Assembly: GCF_005047355.1 (NCBI RefSeq)
Contig: NZ_SUMC01000032.1
Location: 1-64,000, forward strand
Source of the DNA: Actinacidiphila oryziradicis
GTDB taxonomy: Bacteria; Actinomycetota; Actinomycetes; Streptomycetales; Streptomycetaceae
DNA: 64,000 bases
Direction of reading: 5' to 3'
Shown: piece by piece, positions 7,585 through 17,104 of the stretch
Layout: each line of letters starts with the position of its first letter
How positions within the stretch are numbered: the stretch's first letter is position 1
Notes under the pieces: generated by a model
The model's input: the letters and a program-made list of their open reading frames with translations, nothing else
Database searches by the model: none
What the model was told of the DNA's origin: nothing
Translations under genes and position numbers: made by a program

Positions 7585-8343
7585 TCAGCGCTGGATCTTT
7601 ACGGCGACGGTCACGTCCACCCCGTACGGCTCTACGACTGTGCCGTCCGGGAAGACCTTCAGCAGCTCGCGCCGCTCGTCCGCGAGGATCGGTGCCGCCG
7701 CCTCGCCGAGCACCGCGAAGTACGAGCGGCTGCCCAGCATCGCCAGATGCGTGTCCAGGGGGACGCTGCGGGTCCATCGCAGGCTGCGTGACTCCGTACG
7801 GAGGGCGGCGCCGAGGCCGAGGCCGGTGATGACGTGCTCGGCGTCGCCGGTGAGGCCGTGCTGGTGGTACCCGGGCATCCGGCGGTCCAGCCTTGCCTCC
7901 TGGGCGGCGGCCCATGGCACCGCGAGGTCCGGGACGTTCCACCACAGGGCCAGCGCGCCGCCCGGCCGCAGCACCCGCAGCGCCTCCGGCACCGAGCGGG
8001 CCGGGTCCGTCCAGTGCCAGGACTGGGCGTACGTGATGAGGTCGGCGGTGCCGTCGGCGAACGGGAGGGCGTTGCCGTCCGCACGTACGAGCGGTGCGTC
8101 CGGCTGGTCGGCGCGCAGTTGCGCCGCCATGTCGGCACCGGGCTCCACGGCGGTGACGTGCGCGCCGCGTTCGCGCAGCAGGCGGGTGGCGATGCCGGTG
8201 CCGGCGCCTATGTCCAGCGCGTCCGCGCCCCTGAGCGGGCGGCGCGCGATCGCCTCGACTGCGTCGAGGAGCGCGGGCGGGTATCCGGGGCGGGCGGCGG
8301 CGTACTGGGCGGCGACGGCGTTGAAGGACTGGGCGCGTTCCAT
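7585..8343 (-). CDS. class I SAM-dependent methyltransferase
   Basis: A 252-residue protein from the start MERAQSFNAVAAQYAAARPGYP. It has the SAM motif LDIGAGTGIATRLL and the second acidic strand VTAVEPG. The later motifs ITYAQSWHWTDP and LRVLRPGGALALWW are typical of the Methyltransf_11/25 group. ATG 8373 would add ten residues. It is convergent with the SulP gene. The substrate is unknown. Confidence 0.85.
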   Translation of the reverse strand: MERAQSFNAVAAQYAAARPGYPPALLDAVEAIARRPLRGADALDIGAGTGIATRLLRERGAHVTAVEPGADMAAQLRADQPDAPLVRADGNALPFADGTADLITYAQSWHWTDPARSVPEALRVLRPGGALALWWNVPDLAVPWAAAQEARLDRRMPGYHQHGLTGDAEHVITGLGLGAALRTESRSLRWTRSVPLDTHLAMLGSRSYFAVLGEAAAPILADERRELLKVFPDGTVVEPYGVDVTVAVKIQR

Positions 8344-8454
8344 TGCGGGGTTCTTCCCGCCCCACACGGCCATTACGCGGCACCCCTGAGGCGGCCGGGG
8401 CCCGGACCCCCGGCCGCCTCACGTTGCCGACGTACGCCTCACGCTCGACGGTCG

Positions 8455-8793
8455 TCAGGCGCAGCGCGGGGCGATGTAGCCGTCGACGCCGGTATGCACG
8501 TACGTGTCGGAGACGTACTGACCAGGGTTGATGTTGTCCCAGAGGTTCGACGTACCGTAGTAACCGCTGACGGTCGTGCCCGGACTCTGGCAGTAGACGG
8601 CTACGTTAGCGTCGTACGGCAGGACCTTCACTATCTGGAAGTTGGTTCCAGGGCCACTGCGGACGTTGACCCGGACACCGGGCGCCACCGGGTAGGTGAC
8701 CACCGCGCTAGCGGTCGTGGCACCTCCGACCACAAGGGCAAGCGCCCCGGCCAGGCCGGCTGTCAGCAAGCCGCGCCTCTTGGCAATCCTCAT
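8455..8793 (-). CDS. secreted SH3-like domain protein
   Basis: 112 residues starting MRIAKRRGLLTAGLAGALALVVGG, a clear Sec signal peptide cleaved near TASA-VV. The mature part (VTYPVAPGVRVNVRSGPGTNFQIVKVLPY) is a bacterial SH3-like fold, and its two Cys (in VAVYCQS and at the C-terminal RCA) may form a disulfide. The ribosome-binding site AAGGGGAA precedes ATG 8793. The longer frame to 9042 reads through the neighbouring paralogue and is not real. It probably binds cell wall or host surface polymer outside the cell. Confidence 0.85.
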   Translation of the reverse strand: MRIAKRRGLLTAGLAGALALVVGGATTASAVVTYPVAPGVRVNVRSGPGTNFQIVKVLPYDANVAVYCQSPGTTVSGYYGTSNLWDNINPGQYVSDTYVHTGVDGYIAPRCA

Positions 8794-8818
8794 CGCGTTC
8801 CCCTTACTCGTCCGGTTG

Positions 8819-9124
8819 TCAGGCGCAGCGCGGGGCGATGTAGCCGTCACTGCCGGTATCCACGTAGGCGTCGGAGACGAACTCGCCGGAGCCGATGTTG
8901 TCCCAGACGTTCGACGTGCCGTAGTAACCGCTGACGGTCGTGCCCGGACTCTGGCAGAAGATGGACACGCGGGCGTTGTACGGCAGAATCCGTACAATCT
9001 GGTAACTGGTTCCCGGGCCACCACGGACGTTGACCCGGACACCGGGCGCCACCGGATAGGTGACCAACTCGGCGGTCACGCTCTCCGCGCTCTCGACGCT
9101 TTCCTGGACATGACTTTCGGCCAT
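8819..9124 (-). CDS. SH3-like domain protein, paralogue without a signal peptide
   Basis: 101 residues from MAESHVQESVESAESVTAELVTYPV, with GGGGGAGGG upstream. From VTYPVAPG to the C-terminal GYIAPRCA it closely matches the downstream secreted paralogue, but the first 27 residues are acidic and carry no hydrophobic signal. It arose by tandem duplication, with a 25-bp gap between the two genes. Either it is cytoplasmic, it is exported by another route, or the signal was lost. A longer start at 9235 adds no signal peptide either. Confidence 0.8.
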   Translation of the reverse strand: MAESHVQESVESAESVTAELVTYPVAPGVRVNVRGGPGTSYQIVRILPYNARVSIFCQSPGTTVSGYYGTSNVWDNIGSGEFVSDAYVDTGSDGYIAPRCA

Positions 9125-9250
9125 GCGGCCCTCCCCCGGTGGGTTCCACCCTCTGTCGGCCGACAGGCTAGCGCTCCGAGCGCCCTTTTGTACGGCCAAT
9201 CGACTAGGCTCCGGGGGTCGCGGCTGTACGAGCACACGGGGGTGGTGAGC

Positions 9251-11434
9251 ATGCCGCCACTACATGGGCACGGGACCGATCCGGAAGCGGAACGTCCGGA
9301 ATACGCCGGGCAGTACCCGCTGGAGAAGCGTCTTGGTTCCGGGGGCATGGGCATCGTCCATCTGTCGCGCTCAACCTCCGGGATGCGCCTGGCCGTAAAG
9401 GTCGTGCATCAGGCATTCGCTGCGGACCCCCACTTCAGGGCACGTTTCCGGCAGGAGGTGGCCGCCGCGCGGCGGGTCAGCGGAGCCTTCACGGCGTCCG
9501 TCGTGGACGCCGATCCGGAGGCCGAGCGGCCTTGGATGGCGACACTCTTCATCCCTGGGCCGACCCTCCACGAATTCGTGAAGCGGAACGGTCCGGTGCC
9601 TCCTGCTCAACTGCGCCATCTGATGACGGGGTTGGCCGAAGCTTTGCGTGACATTCACAGGTCGGGTGTCGTACACCGCGACCTGAAGCCGAGCAATGTG
9701 CTGCTCGCGGCCGACGGCCCCAAGGTGATCGACTTCGGGATCTCACGGCCGTCGGACAGCGCGCTGCGGACGGAGACGGGCAAGCTCGTCGGGACGCCGC
9801 CCTTCATGGCTCCCGAGCAGTTCCGGCGTCCACGCGAGGTCGGTCCCGCTGCGGATGTGTTCGCGATGGGGTGCGTGCTGGTGCACGCGGCGACGGGACG
9901 CAGCCCGTTCGACTCCGACAGTCCGTATGTGGTGGCGTACCAAGTCGTCCACGACGAGCCGGACCTGAAGGACATCCCGGCTGATCTGCAGCCGCTGATC
10001 GAGCGCTGCCTGGCGAAGGAGCCGGAGGACCGGCCGACTCCGGACGCGCTGATGGCGGAGCTGCGGACGGTGTCGGCCTCGTACAACACGCAGGCGTTCC
10101 CGTCGTTCGACATCGAGGCTTTTATACCGGCACAGCGACAGTCCGGCGGAGCGGAACACATCAGCGACGCGCCGGAGGCGGAGACCGAGCCGGAGCGCCG
10201 ACGACCACGCCGGATACGGCGAGAGGTGGCACTCGCTGTGGCACTCGCCGTAGTCGTCGCAGGCGGGGTCCTGGCGGTCCAGCGCATCTCCGGTCTGGGA
10301 GGCGCCGGGTCCGCACCTTCCGGGCCGGGCAGGAACCCCGGAGCCGCAAAAACCTTCCGTCCATGGAGTTCGACGCTGGGGCATGGCACGGCGGATGACG
10401 GCACGATGCCCCTCTGCTCGTACGCGGAAGGTGCCCTCTACTGTGTGCGGCGGGGCGTGGAGGCGGCGAAGCTGGATCCACGTGACGGCGAGGTGGTGTG
10501 GTCGCGGCAGGCGGGACGGGACGGGACGAACGACGTCCTGCCCCTCTCACCCATCCTGTCGGACGGCCTCCTCCGGGTCGTCACGCCGGACAGATCCCGG
10601 TTGGAAGGGCTCGACCCGTCCACTGGCAGTACGCGGTGGGACCTCGACATCTCCAAGTACCGCAGCGGCTTGTACAACGCGGGCGCCACCGTCCTTCTTG
10701 TCTCGTCCGGTGGAGTCGTGACCGGGGTCGACGGTGCCTCGGGGGAGAAACGCTGGCAGAAAACCCTGCCCGGCCACACCTGGCCAGCCTTCACGCACTA
10801 CGGGGATTCCGGCCCCGCCTATGCGGTCGAGCTAGCCGGCGACGGGGCGAGCACGCTGGTCAGCGCGGTCGATCCGGACACCGGTGAGGTGCGGTGGCAG
10901 CGGCGGCTGGACGGGAATCTCAGACCCATCGGAAACTCGGGCGGTGCCGTGTACTTCTACGCCGTCGCGTCCGATGCGGATGCCCAAGCGGTGGCAATCG
11001 TGCGCTACGACCCCGCCGGCCGCACAGTGCGGCGTATCCCCCTTGTCTTCCCCCTGTCGAACGTACGGGCCACTGTGCACGGCGACGTGGTCTATCTGCT
11101 GGGTTACGGCGGTTCCCTGCTGGCCGTCAACACCCGAAGCCGGGGCAGCGCCCAGGACGCGCAGCTGTGGCGGGCGGAGACGTCGGTCGCCGAGGGTTCG
11201 GAGCCGGTCGTGGTCGGTGACCGGCTGTACTTCACCGCCGGCGACGGCCGACTGCTGGCGGTCGACACGAAGCGCGGCGAACTCATCGGACAGACCAAGC
11301 CGCGCCCGGACAAGGATCCGAGCCGTTATGTGGAGGCACTGCCGTCCCCGATCGCGGTGGGCGGCAGGGTCTTCGCCACCGCTCCCGACGGCACCGTCTT
11401 CGCCGTGGACGCGCGGGACCCCTCCCGCTGGTGA
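9251..11434 (+). CDS. Ser/Thr protein kinase with extracytoplasmic PQQ-like propeller
   Basis: A 727-residue protein. The cytoplasmic kinase has the Gly loop LGSGGMGIVHLS, the catalytic Lys in LAVKVVH, the catalytic loop HRDLKPSNVLL, DFGIS, and GTPPFMAPEQ. A juxtamembrane Arg-rich stretch and one membrane helix (VALAVALAVVVAGGVLAV) follow. The outer half has repeats of the PQQ/beta-propeller type (DPRDGEVVWSRQ, DPSTGSTRWDL, DGASGEKRWQ, DPDTGEVRWQR, AVDTKRGELIGQ). It is probably a receptor kinase sensing an external ligand. ATG 9251 is chosen, and GTG codons at 9242 and 9245 are possible. A strong hairpin overlaps the stop. Confidence 0.92.
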   Translation: MPPLHGHGTDPEAERPEYAGQYPLEKRLGSGGMGIVHLSRSTSGMRLAVKVVHQAFAADPHFRARFRQEVAAARRVSGAFTASVVDADPEAERPWMATLFIPGPTLHEFVKRNGPVPPAQLRHLMTGLAEALRDIHRSGVVHRDLKPSNVLLAADGPKVIDFGISRPSDSALRTETGKLVGTPPFMAPEQFRRPREVGPAADVFAMGCVLVHAATGRSPFDSDSPYVVAYQVVHDEPDLKDIPADLQPLIERCLAKEPEDRPTPDALMAELRTVSASYNTQAFPSFDIEAFIPAQRQSGGAEHISDAPEAETEPERRRPRRIRREVALAVALAVVVAGGVLAVQRISGLGGAGSAPSGPGRNPGAAKTFRPWSSTLGHGTADDGTMPLCSYAEGALYCVRRGVEAAKLDPRDGEVVWSRQAGRDGTNDVLPLSPILSDGLLRVVTPDRSRLEGLDPSTGSTRWDLDISKYRSGLYNAGATVLLVSSGGVVTGVDGASGEKRWQKTLPGHTWPAFTHYGDSGPAYAVELAGDGASTLVSAVDPDTGEVRWQRRLDGNLRPIGNSGGAVYFYAVASDADAQAVAIVRYDPAGRTVRRIPLVFPLSNVRATVHGDVVYLLGYGGSLLAVNTRSRGSAQDAQLWRAETSVAEGSEPVVVGDRLYFTAGDGRLLAVDTKRGELIGQTKPRPDKDPSRYVEALPSPIAVGGRVFATAPDGTVFAVDARDPSRW

Positions 11435-11453
11435 GCCGTAGGAGGGGTCCCGC
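11413..11453 (+). terminator. terminator hairpin overlapping the kinase stop codon
   Basis: GCGGGACCCCTCC (11413-11425) pairs perfectly with GGAGGGGTCCCGC (11441-11453). The 15-nt loop contains the TGA at 11432-11434. Confidence 0.75.
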
Positions 11454-11456
11454 GAT

Positions 11457-11517
11457 CTTCTTGGGTCTGTGACCTTCTTGGGTCTGTGACCTTCTTGGGT
11501 CTGTGACCTTCTTGGGC
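11457..11517. repeat. 17-bp tandem repeat, 3.6 copies
   Basis: CTTCTTGGGTCTGTGAC is repeated exactly at 11457-11473, 11474-11490 and 11491-11507, with a partial fourth copy to about 11517. It lies between the kinase terminator and the end of ilvD. Such exact copies suggest recent slippage. Confidence 0.9.
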
Positions 11518-11527
11518 CTTGCAGCCG

Positions 11528-13381
11528 TCAGCCGTCGAGCTTGCTGACGTCGCGGACCGCGCCCTTGTCGGCGCTGGTCGCCATCGCCGCGTACGCCTTG
11601 AGGGCGGTCGAGACCTTGCGCTCGCGGCTCTTCGGGGCGTAGACGCCGCCGAGCGCCTCGCGGCGGGCGGCGAGGGTGGCGTCGTCGACCTTGAGCTCGA
11701 TGGAGCGGTTCGGGATGTCGATACGGATCAGGTCGCCGTCCTCGACGAGGGCGATGGTGCCGCCGGACGCCGCTTCCGGGGAGGCGTGGCCGATGGACAG
11801 GCCGGAGGTGCCGCCGGAGAAGCGGCCGTCGGTGACGAGGGCGCAGGTCTTGCCCAGGCCGCGGCCCTTGAGGTAGGAGGTGGGGTAGAGCATTTCCTGC
11901 ATGCCGGGGCCGCCCTTGGGGCCCTCGTAGCGGATGACGACGACGTCGCCGTCCTTGATGCGCTTGGTGAGGATCGCGTCGACGGCGTCCTCCTGGGAGT
12001 CGACGACGACGGCCGGTCCCTCGAAGGTCCAGATGGACTCGTCCACCCCTGCGGTCTTCACGACGCAGCCGTCCTCGGCGAGGTTGCCCTTGAGGACCGC
12101 CAGGCCGCCGTCCTTGGAGTAGGCGTGCTCCATGTCGCGGATGCAGCCGCCGGCGGCGTCCGTGTCGAGGGTGTCCCAGCGCTCGGACTGCGAGAAGGCG
12201 GTCGCGGAGCGCACGCAGCCAGGGGCGGCGTGCCAGAGCTCGACGGCTTCGGGGGACGGGGAGCCGCCCCGTACGTCCCAGGTCTTCAGCCAGTCGGCGA
12301 TGGAATCGGCGTGCACGGCAGAGACGTTTTCGTTGAGCAGCCCGGCGCGGTACAGCTCGCCGAGGATGGCGGGGATGCCGCCGGCCCGGTGCACGTCCTC
12401 CATGTAGTACGTGCCGCCGGGGGCCACATTCGGCGCGACCTTCGCCAGGCAGGGCACCCGGCGCGAGACGTCGTTGATGTGGTCCAGCGTGTAGTCCAGC
12501 TCGGCCTCCTGGGCGGCGGCGAGCAGATGCAGGATGGTGTTGGTGGAGCCGCCCATGGCGATGTCGAGCGCCATGGCGTTGTCGAAGGCGGCGTGGGTGG
12601 CGATGCTGCGGGGCAGGACGGTGCTGTCGTCCTGCTCGTAGTAGCGCCGGGTGATGTCGACGATGGTGCGGCCGGCGTTCTCGTACAGCGCCTTGCGGGC
12701 GGTGTGGGTGGCCAGCACCGAGCCGTTGCCGGGGAGGGCGAGGCCCATCGCCTCGGTGAGGCAGTTCATCGAGTTGGCGGTGAACATGCCGGAGCAGGAG
12801 CCGCAGGTCGGGCAGGCGTTCTCCTCGATGCGGAGGATGTCCTCGTCCGAGATGTTCTCGTTGACGGCGTCGGACATCGCGTTGATCAGGTCGAGCTTGC
12901 GGACGGTGCCGTCGACGAGGGTGGCCTTGCCGGCCTCCATCGGGCCGCCGGAGACGAAGACCGTGGGGATGTTGAGGCGGAGCGCCGCCATCAGCATGCC
13001 GGGGGTGATCTTGTCGCAGTTGCTGATGCAGATCAGCGCGTCCGCGCAGTGCGCTTCCGTCATGTACTCGACGGAGTCGGCGATCAGGTCGCGGGAGGGG
13101 AGGGAGTACAGCATGCCGCCGTGGCCCATCGCGATGCCGTCGTCCACGGCGATCGTGTTGAACTCCCGGGGGATGGCACCGGCCGCCTTGATCGCTTCGC
13201 TCACGATCCGGCCGACCGGCTGGAGATGGGTGTGACCCGGTACGAACTCGGTGAAGCTGTTCGCGACCGCGATGATCGGCTTCCCGATGTCCGCACTCGC
13301 AACACCGGAGGCGCGCATCAGCGCGCGGGCTCCCGCCATGTTGCGGCCGTGGGTGACCGTACGTGACCTCAGCTCGGGCAC
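11528..13381 (-). CDS. ilvD: dihydroxy-acid dehydratase
   Basis: Branched-chain amino acid synthesis: dehydration of dihydroxy-isovalerate and dihydroxy-methylvalerate. The 617-residue length is normal. The Fe-S cluster cysteines are visible in [11 protein letters not shown] and [17 protein letters not shown], and the C-terminal signature in [21 protein letters not shown]. The start is GTG 13381 ([21 protein letters not shown]) with GGAG a few bases upstream. ATG 13402 would add seven residues. The long open frame on the opposite strand is a codon-bias shadow. Confidence 0.97.
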   Translation of the reverse strand: MPELRSRTVTHGRNMAGARALMRASGVASADIGKPIIAVANSFTEFVPGHTHLQPVGRIVSEAIKAAGAIPREFNTIAVDDGIAMGHGGMLYSLPSRDLIADSVEYMTEAHCADALICISNCDKITPGMLMAALRLNIPTVFVSGGPMEAGKATLVDGTVRKLDLINAMSDAVNENISDEDILRIEENACPTCGSCSGMFTANSMNCLTEAMGLALPGNGSVLATHTARKALYENAGRTIVDITRRYYEQDDSTVLPRSIATHAAFDNAMALDIAMGGSTNTILHLLAAAQEAELDYTLDHINDVSRRVPCLAKVAPNVAPGGTYYMEDVHRAGGIPAILGELYRAGLLNENVSAVHADSIADWLKTWDVRGGSPSPEAVELWHAAPGCVRSATAFSQSERWDTLDTDAAGGCIRDMEHAYSKDGGLAVLKGNLAEDGCVVKTAGVDESIWTFEGPAVVVDSQEDAVDAILTKRIKDGDVVVIRYEGPKGGPGMQEMLYPTSYLKGRGLGKTCALVTDGRFSGGTSGLSIGHASPEAASGGTIALVEDGDLIRIDIPNRSIELKVDDATLAARREALGGVYAPKSRERKVSTALKAYAAMATSADKGAVRDVSKLDG

Positions 13382-13550
13382 GGTTGCTCCACTCCCTACC
13401 ATTACGTCACTGGAGCTTCCGAGGCTACGCCCCGGGGCCGGGGTCGGGACAGTCCGTCCGCACTCCGGACATCCCGTCCACGGACCGGATCCTTCCACCC
13501 GGGCCGGGTCGCGGTCGCCTGCGGCGCCGTCCCCTCCCCGCCCCTTCCCG

Positions 13551-13602
13551 AAACTGGGGCTCCGCCCCAGACCCCAGTCCTCAAACGCCGGACGGGCTGG
13601 AT
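13551..13602. repeat. Streptomyces-type intergenic palindromes
   Basis: CTGGGGCTCCGCCCCAG is a hairpin, followed by a copy of the element GTCCTCAAACGCCGGACGGG. The same element recurs at 18868, 18985, 19102, 19598, 52119, 56451 and 57059 in this window. The rest of 13382-13631 holds no gene that I can support. Confidence 0.7.
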
Positions 13603-13631
13603 TGTGCCGGCACATGGACACCGGGGTCCGG

Positions 13632-14270
13632 TCAGGCGCCGCCAGCAGTCAGGTAGCCCTGCAGAGTGGGGGCGATCATGGCGACGACGTCGTCGAAGTC
13701 CGCGGAGGCGATGGGCTCCACTTTCAGCACATGCCGGAGCACGGCGACACCGAGCAGCTGGGCAGCGGCGAGCTGCACCCTCAGCTCCGGCTCGGGGACA
13801 TCGAGTTCCCCGGCGACACGGGCCAGGATGCGACGGGTGAGCATGGAGCGGAAGACCTCGGCGGCCGATTCATTGGTGAAGGCGGAGCGCAGGACGGCGA
13901 GGATCGGCTCGCGGGTGGGGGTGCTCTCCCAGATGCCCAGCATGAAACGGGCGACGCGTTCGCCGATGCCTTCGGGGGCGCCGAAGACCGCGTCCGGGCC
14001 GGCGAAGGCGGGGGCGAAGGTCAGCTCGATGGCGGCGCCGAAGGTCTGTTCCTTCGTACCGAAGTAGTGGTGCACGAGGGCGGGGTCGACACCGGCGGCC
14101 TTGGCGATGGAGCGCATGGAGGTCTTGTCGTAGCCGCGATCGGCGAACTCGGTGCGGGCGGCGGCGAGGATACGTTCCCGGGTCTCGGCGGTGCCGGCGC
14201 GGACGCCGGCGGGGCGCCCCCGGGACCGCTTCGGGGCGGGCGCCGGGCCGGGGGTCACATCGGGAGTCAC
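13632..14270 (-). CDS. TetR family transcriptional regulator
   Basis: 212 residues from GTG 14270 ([22 protein letters not shown]). The N-terminal helix-turn-helix is seen in [45 protein letters not shown]. The C-terminal ligand domain contains [19 protein letters not shown], as in TetR_C_17-like proteins. The GTG overlaps the stop of the upstream isomerase gene (GTGA, 14267-14270), so the pair is co-translated. Target and ligand are unknown. A polar tail of about 20 residues precedes the HTH. Confidence 0.88.
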   Translation of the reverse strand: MTPDVTPGPAPAPKRSRGRPAGVRAGTAETRERILAAARTEFADRGYDKTSMRSIAKAAGVDPALVHHYFGTKEQTFGAAIELTFAPAFAGPDAVFGAPEGIGERVARFMLGIWESTPTREPILAVLRSAFTNESAAEVFRSMLTRRILARVAGELDVPEPELRVQLAAAQLLGVAVLRHVLKVEPIASADFDDVVAMIAPTLQGYLTAGGA

Positions 14271-15136
14271 GACCCAGCCACACCGGCGGCGGCCGCGAGG
14301 TGGAGTCGGGTGAAGGCGAGCGCTTCGGCGAGGTCGGCCTCGCGTTCGGCGGCGGTCATGGCACGGCGGGTGTTGACCTCGATGACGACATGACCGTCGA
14401 AGCCGCTCACGGCGAGGCCTTCGAGCAGCTCGGCGCAGGGCTGGGTGCCGCGGCCGGGGACGAGGTGTTCGTCCTTGCCGGAGCCGGTGCCGTCCGCGAG
14501 GTGGACGTGGGCGAGGCGGCCGCCCATGCGGTCGGTCATGTCGAGGGCCTCGGAGCGGGCGGTGGCGGTGTGGGAGAGGTCGACGGTGAAGTGGCGGTAG
14601 TCGTCCTTGGTGGGGTCCCAGTCGGGGGCGTACGCGAGCATTTCGCGGTCGCGGTAGCGCCAGGGGTACATGTTCTCGACGGCGAAGCGGACATCGGTCT
14701 CGTCGGCCATCCGCCAGATGCCGCGGACGAAGTCGCGGGCGTAGTTGCGCTGCCAACGGAACGGCGGGTGGACGACGACGGTCGAGGCACCGAGCTTCTC
14801 GGCGGCGGCGCGGGCGCGCTGGAGCTTCACCCAGGGGTCGGTGGACCAGACCCGCTGGGTGATCAGCAGACAGGGCGCGTGCACGGCCAGGACGGGGATC
14901 CGGTGGTAGTCGGAGAGGCGGCGCAGCGCCTCGATGTCCTGGCTGACCGGATCCGTCCAGACCATGACCTCGACCCCGTCGTAGCCGAGCCGGGCCGCAA
15001 TTTCGAAAGCCGTCGCGGTGGACTCCGGGTAGACCGATGCCGTGGACAGCGCGACCTTCGCGTCGGGCACACGCACCGCGTGTCCCGCCGCGATCGCGTC
15101 GCACGCGTGCGTCTTCGGCTCGACTGGTTCAGCCAC
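14267..15136 (-). CDS. sugar phosphate isomerase/epimerase (TIM barrel, AP-endonuclease-2 family)
   Basis: 289 residues. Barrel strands with metal-ligand residues are visible in [67 protein letters not shown] and GHVVIEVNT. This is the xylose-isomerase-like fold, usually binding a divalent metal. The exact sugar or phosphate substrate cannot be told. It is the first gene of a two-gene unit with the TetR regulator. Confidence 0.85.
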   Translation of the reverse strand: MAEPVEPKTHACDAIAAGHAVRVPDAKVALSTASVYPESTATAFEIAARLGYDGVEVMVWTDPVSQDIEALRRLSDYHRIPVLAVHAPCLLITQRVWSTDPWVKLQRARAAAEKLGASTVVVHPPFRWQRNYARDFVRGIWRMADETDVRFAVENMYPWRYRDREMLAYAPDWDPTKDDYRHFTVDLSHTATARSEALDMTDRMGGRLAHVHLADGTGSGKDEHLVPGRGTQPCAELLEGLAVSGFDGHVVIEVNTRRAMTAAEREADLAEALAFTRLHLAAAAGVAGS

Positions 15137-15237
15137 GAAGGACAGCGTACGGCGGTCGGCCGGACGGACGGGACATCGCTGCCGACCGCTCGCCGACCGC
15201 GTACGGCCGGGGTAGCGGGGGCGCGACCGTGTGGCAG

Positions 15238-16176
15238 TCAGCCCCGCTCACCCGACATCACGTCCAGTTTGCGCAGAATGACCCCTTCGCGGAGCGCCCA
15301 TGGACAGACCTCCAGCTCCGCGATCCTGAAGAGGTCCATCGCGCCCTCCGCGACCAGCGCCCCGGCCAGCAGCTGCCGGGCGCGCCCCTCCGACACGCCG
15401 GGCAGGGCGCCGCGGGCGGTCCCGGTCATCGAGGCCAGCCTGGGCACCCACTCCTCCAGCGACTTGCGGCTCAGGGTGCGCTGTACGTACGCGCCCTCGG
15501 CGGAGCGGGCCGCGCCCGCTATCCGGGCGAGCTGCTTGAAGGTCTTGGAGGTGCCCACGACATGGTCCGGCTTGCCCATGCGGGTGACCTCGGCCACCGT
15601 ACGGGCGATCTCCGCCCGTACGTGCTTGCGCAGCGCCCGTACGTCCTCCGGTGCCGGCGGGTCGCCGGGCAGCCAGGTGCTGGTGAGGCGGCCCGCGCCG
15701 AGCGGCAGCGAGACCGCTGTGTCCGGGATCTCGTCCATGCCGTAACCCACCTCCAGGGAGCCGCCGCCGATGTCGAGGAGCAGCAGCCGGCCCGCCGACC
15801 AGCCGAACCAGCGGCGGGCGGCCAGAAAGGTGAGGCGCGCCTCGTCCTCGCCGGAGAGCACGGTGAGGGTGACCCCCGTCTCAGCGGCGATCCTGGCCAG
15901 GACCTGCTCGCCGTTGGCCGCCTCGCGGACGGCGGAGGTCGCGAAGGGGAGGACGTCTTCCACGCCCTTGTCCTCCGCCACCTGCATCGCGGTGGAGATC
16001 GTGGAAACCAGCCGGTCCACGCCGTCCTCGCGGATCGCGCCGTCGGCGTCGAGGACTTCGGCCAGCCGGAGCTCGGCCTTGTGGGAGTAGGCCGGCATCG
16101 GGCGCCCGCCGGGGTGCGCGTCCACGACCAGCAGATGAACCGTATTCGAACCCACGTCCAGGACGCCCAGTCTCAT
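15238..16176 (-). CDS. Ppx/GppA phosphatase family protein
   Basis: 312 residues, starting [20 protein letters not shown]. It belongs to the ASKHA fold: the phosphate-1 loop is DVGSNT, the catalytic region is [13 protein letters not shown], and phosphate-2 is in [13 protein letters not shown]. Members hydrolyse inorganic polyphosphate or pppGpp. The protein lacks the long C-terminal HD domain of E. coli Ppx, matching the short actinobacterial type. The frame runs further upstream to 16398 but overlaps the divergent gene, so 16176 is preferred. Confidence 0.9.
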   Translation of the reverse strand: MRLGVLDVGSNTVHLLVVDAHPGGRPMPAYSHKAELRLAEVLDADGAIREDGVDRLVSTISTAMQVAEDKGVEDVLPFATSAVREAANGEQVLARIAAETGVTLTVLSGEDEARLTFLAARRWFGWSAGRLLLLDIGGGSLEVGYGMDEIPDTAVSLPLGAGRLTSTWLPGDPPAPEDVRALRKHVRAEIARTVAEVTRMGKPDHVVGTSKTFKQLARIAGAARSAEGAYVQRTLSRKSLEEWVPRLASMTGTARGALPGVSEGRARQLLAGALVAEGAMDLFRIAELEVCPWALREGVILRKLDVMSGERG

Positions 16177-16223
16177 GCCCGGAACGCTACTGCCCCGAAT
16201 GCGGGCAGCGGATATCTGCGGAC

Positions 16224-17066
16224 GTGGCACTGGCCACTGAAGAAGCTTCACGTGCTTACCCTGACATCGTGGCGAAGGCGAAGAAGGCAAAGCGGCAGCA
16301 GAGCGACCCGGACGAGGTGGAGCTCGACTTCGCCCGTGCCTGGGTCGAATTCCCTGATCCGGCGGACGATGAACAGGTTTTCCGCTGTGATCTGACATGG
16401 CTCACATCACGGTGGACGTGCATCTTCGGGCAGGGCTGCCAGGGCATCGAGGCCGGACGGGCGAGTGACGGGTGCTGCACGCTCGGCGCGCACTTCTCCG
16501 ACGAGGACGACGAGAAGCGCGTCGCCCTGCACGCGGAGCGGCTCACGCCGGAGACCTGGCAACTCTACGACTCCGCCCTCGACGGCGGCGGCGACGGCTA
16601 CGGCTGGGCCGAGGTCAACGAGGACGGTGAGCGGCAGACCCGGCGGGTCGACGGGGCATGCATCTTCCTCAACCGGCCCGGCTTCCCGGGCGGCGAAGGG
16701 TGCTCTTTGCACACACTCGCCCTCCAGGAGGGGCGCGAGCCGCTGGAGACCAAGCCGGACGTCTGCTGGCAGCTGCCGATCCGGCGTACGTACGACTGGG
16801 TCGACCGGCCCGACGACTCCCGGGTGCTCGTCGTCTCCATCGGCGAGTACGACCGCCGGGGGTGGGGGCCCGGCGGGCACGACCTCCACTGGTGGTGCAC
16901 CGGCGCCACCTCCGCCCATGGCGCCGGGGATCCGGTGTACGTCTCCTACCGCCCCGAGCTCACGGAGCTGATGGGCTCCGCCGGTTATGACGCTCTGGCC
17001 GAGCTCTGCGAGGCGCGGGTCGCGGCGCTGCTGCCCATGGCCCCGCACCCGGCGGACCCGGTCTGA
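16224..17066 (+). CDS. conserved hypothetical cysteine-rich protein
   Basis: 280 residues from GTG 16224. Conserved-looking cysteines occur in [46 protein letters not shown] and DVCWQLP. These could hold a metal or Fe-S cluster, and the pattern is reminiscent of YkgJ/DUF3109-type proteins. No catalytic role can be assigned. An internal GTG reading [11 protein letters not shown] is an alternative start, and no strong ribosome-binding site marks either. It is divergent from the ppx-like gene with a 47-bp gap. Confidence 0.75.
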   Translation: MALATEEASRAYPDIVAKAKKAKRQQSDPDEVELDFARAWVEFPDPADDEQVFRCDLTWLTSRWTCIFGQGCQGIEAGRASDGCCTLGAHFSDEDDEKRVALHAERLTPETWQLYDSALDGGGDGYGWAEVNEDGERQTRRVDGACIFLNRPGFPGGEGCSLHTLALQEGREPLETKPDVCWQLPIRRTYDWVDRPDDSRVLVVSIGEYDRRGWGPGGHDLHWWCTGATSAHGAGDPVYVSYRPELTELMGSAGYDALAELCEARVAALLPMAPHPADPV

Positions 17067-17104
17067 CGGGCAGCCGACGGCTGGCGCCGGGCGCCGGTCC
17101 CCCC

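Noticed and set aside
8696-11434. A longer kinase starting at 8696.
   Set aside because: The first 185 codons overlap the SH3 genes antisense and have no domain or ribosome-binding site.
13632-15104. A 490-codon protein fusing the isomerase region with the TetR regulator.
   Set aside because: The isomerase is read in a different frame (14267-15136). The upstream part of this frame is Arg-rich shadow sequence, and the GTGA overlap gives two separate proteins.
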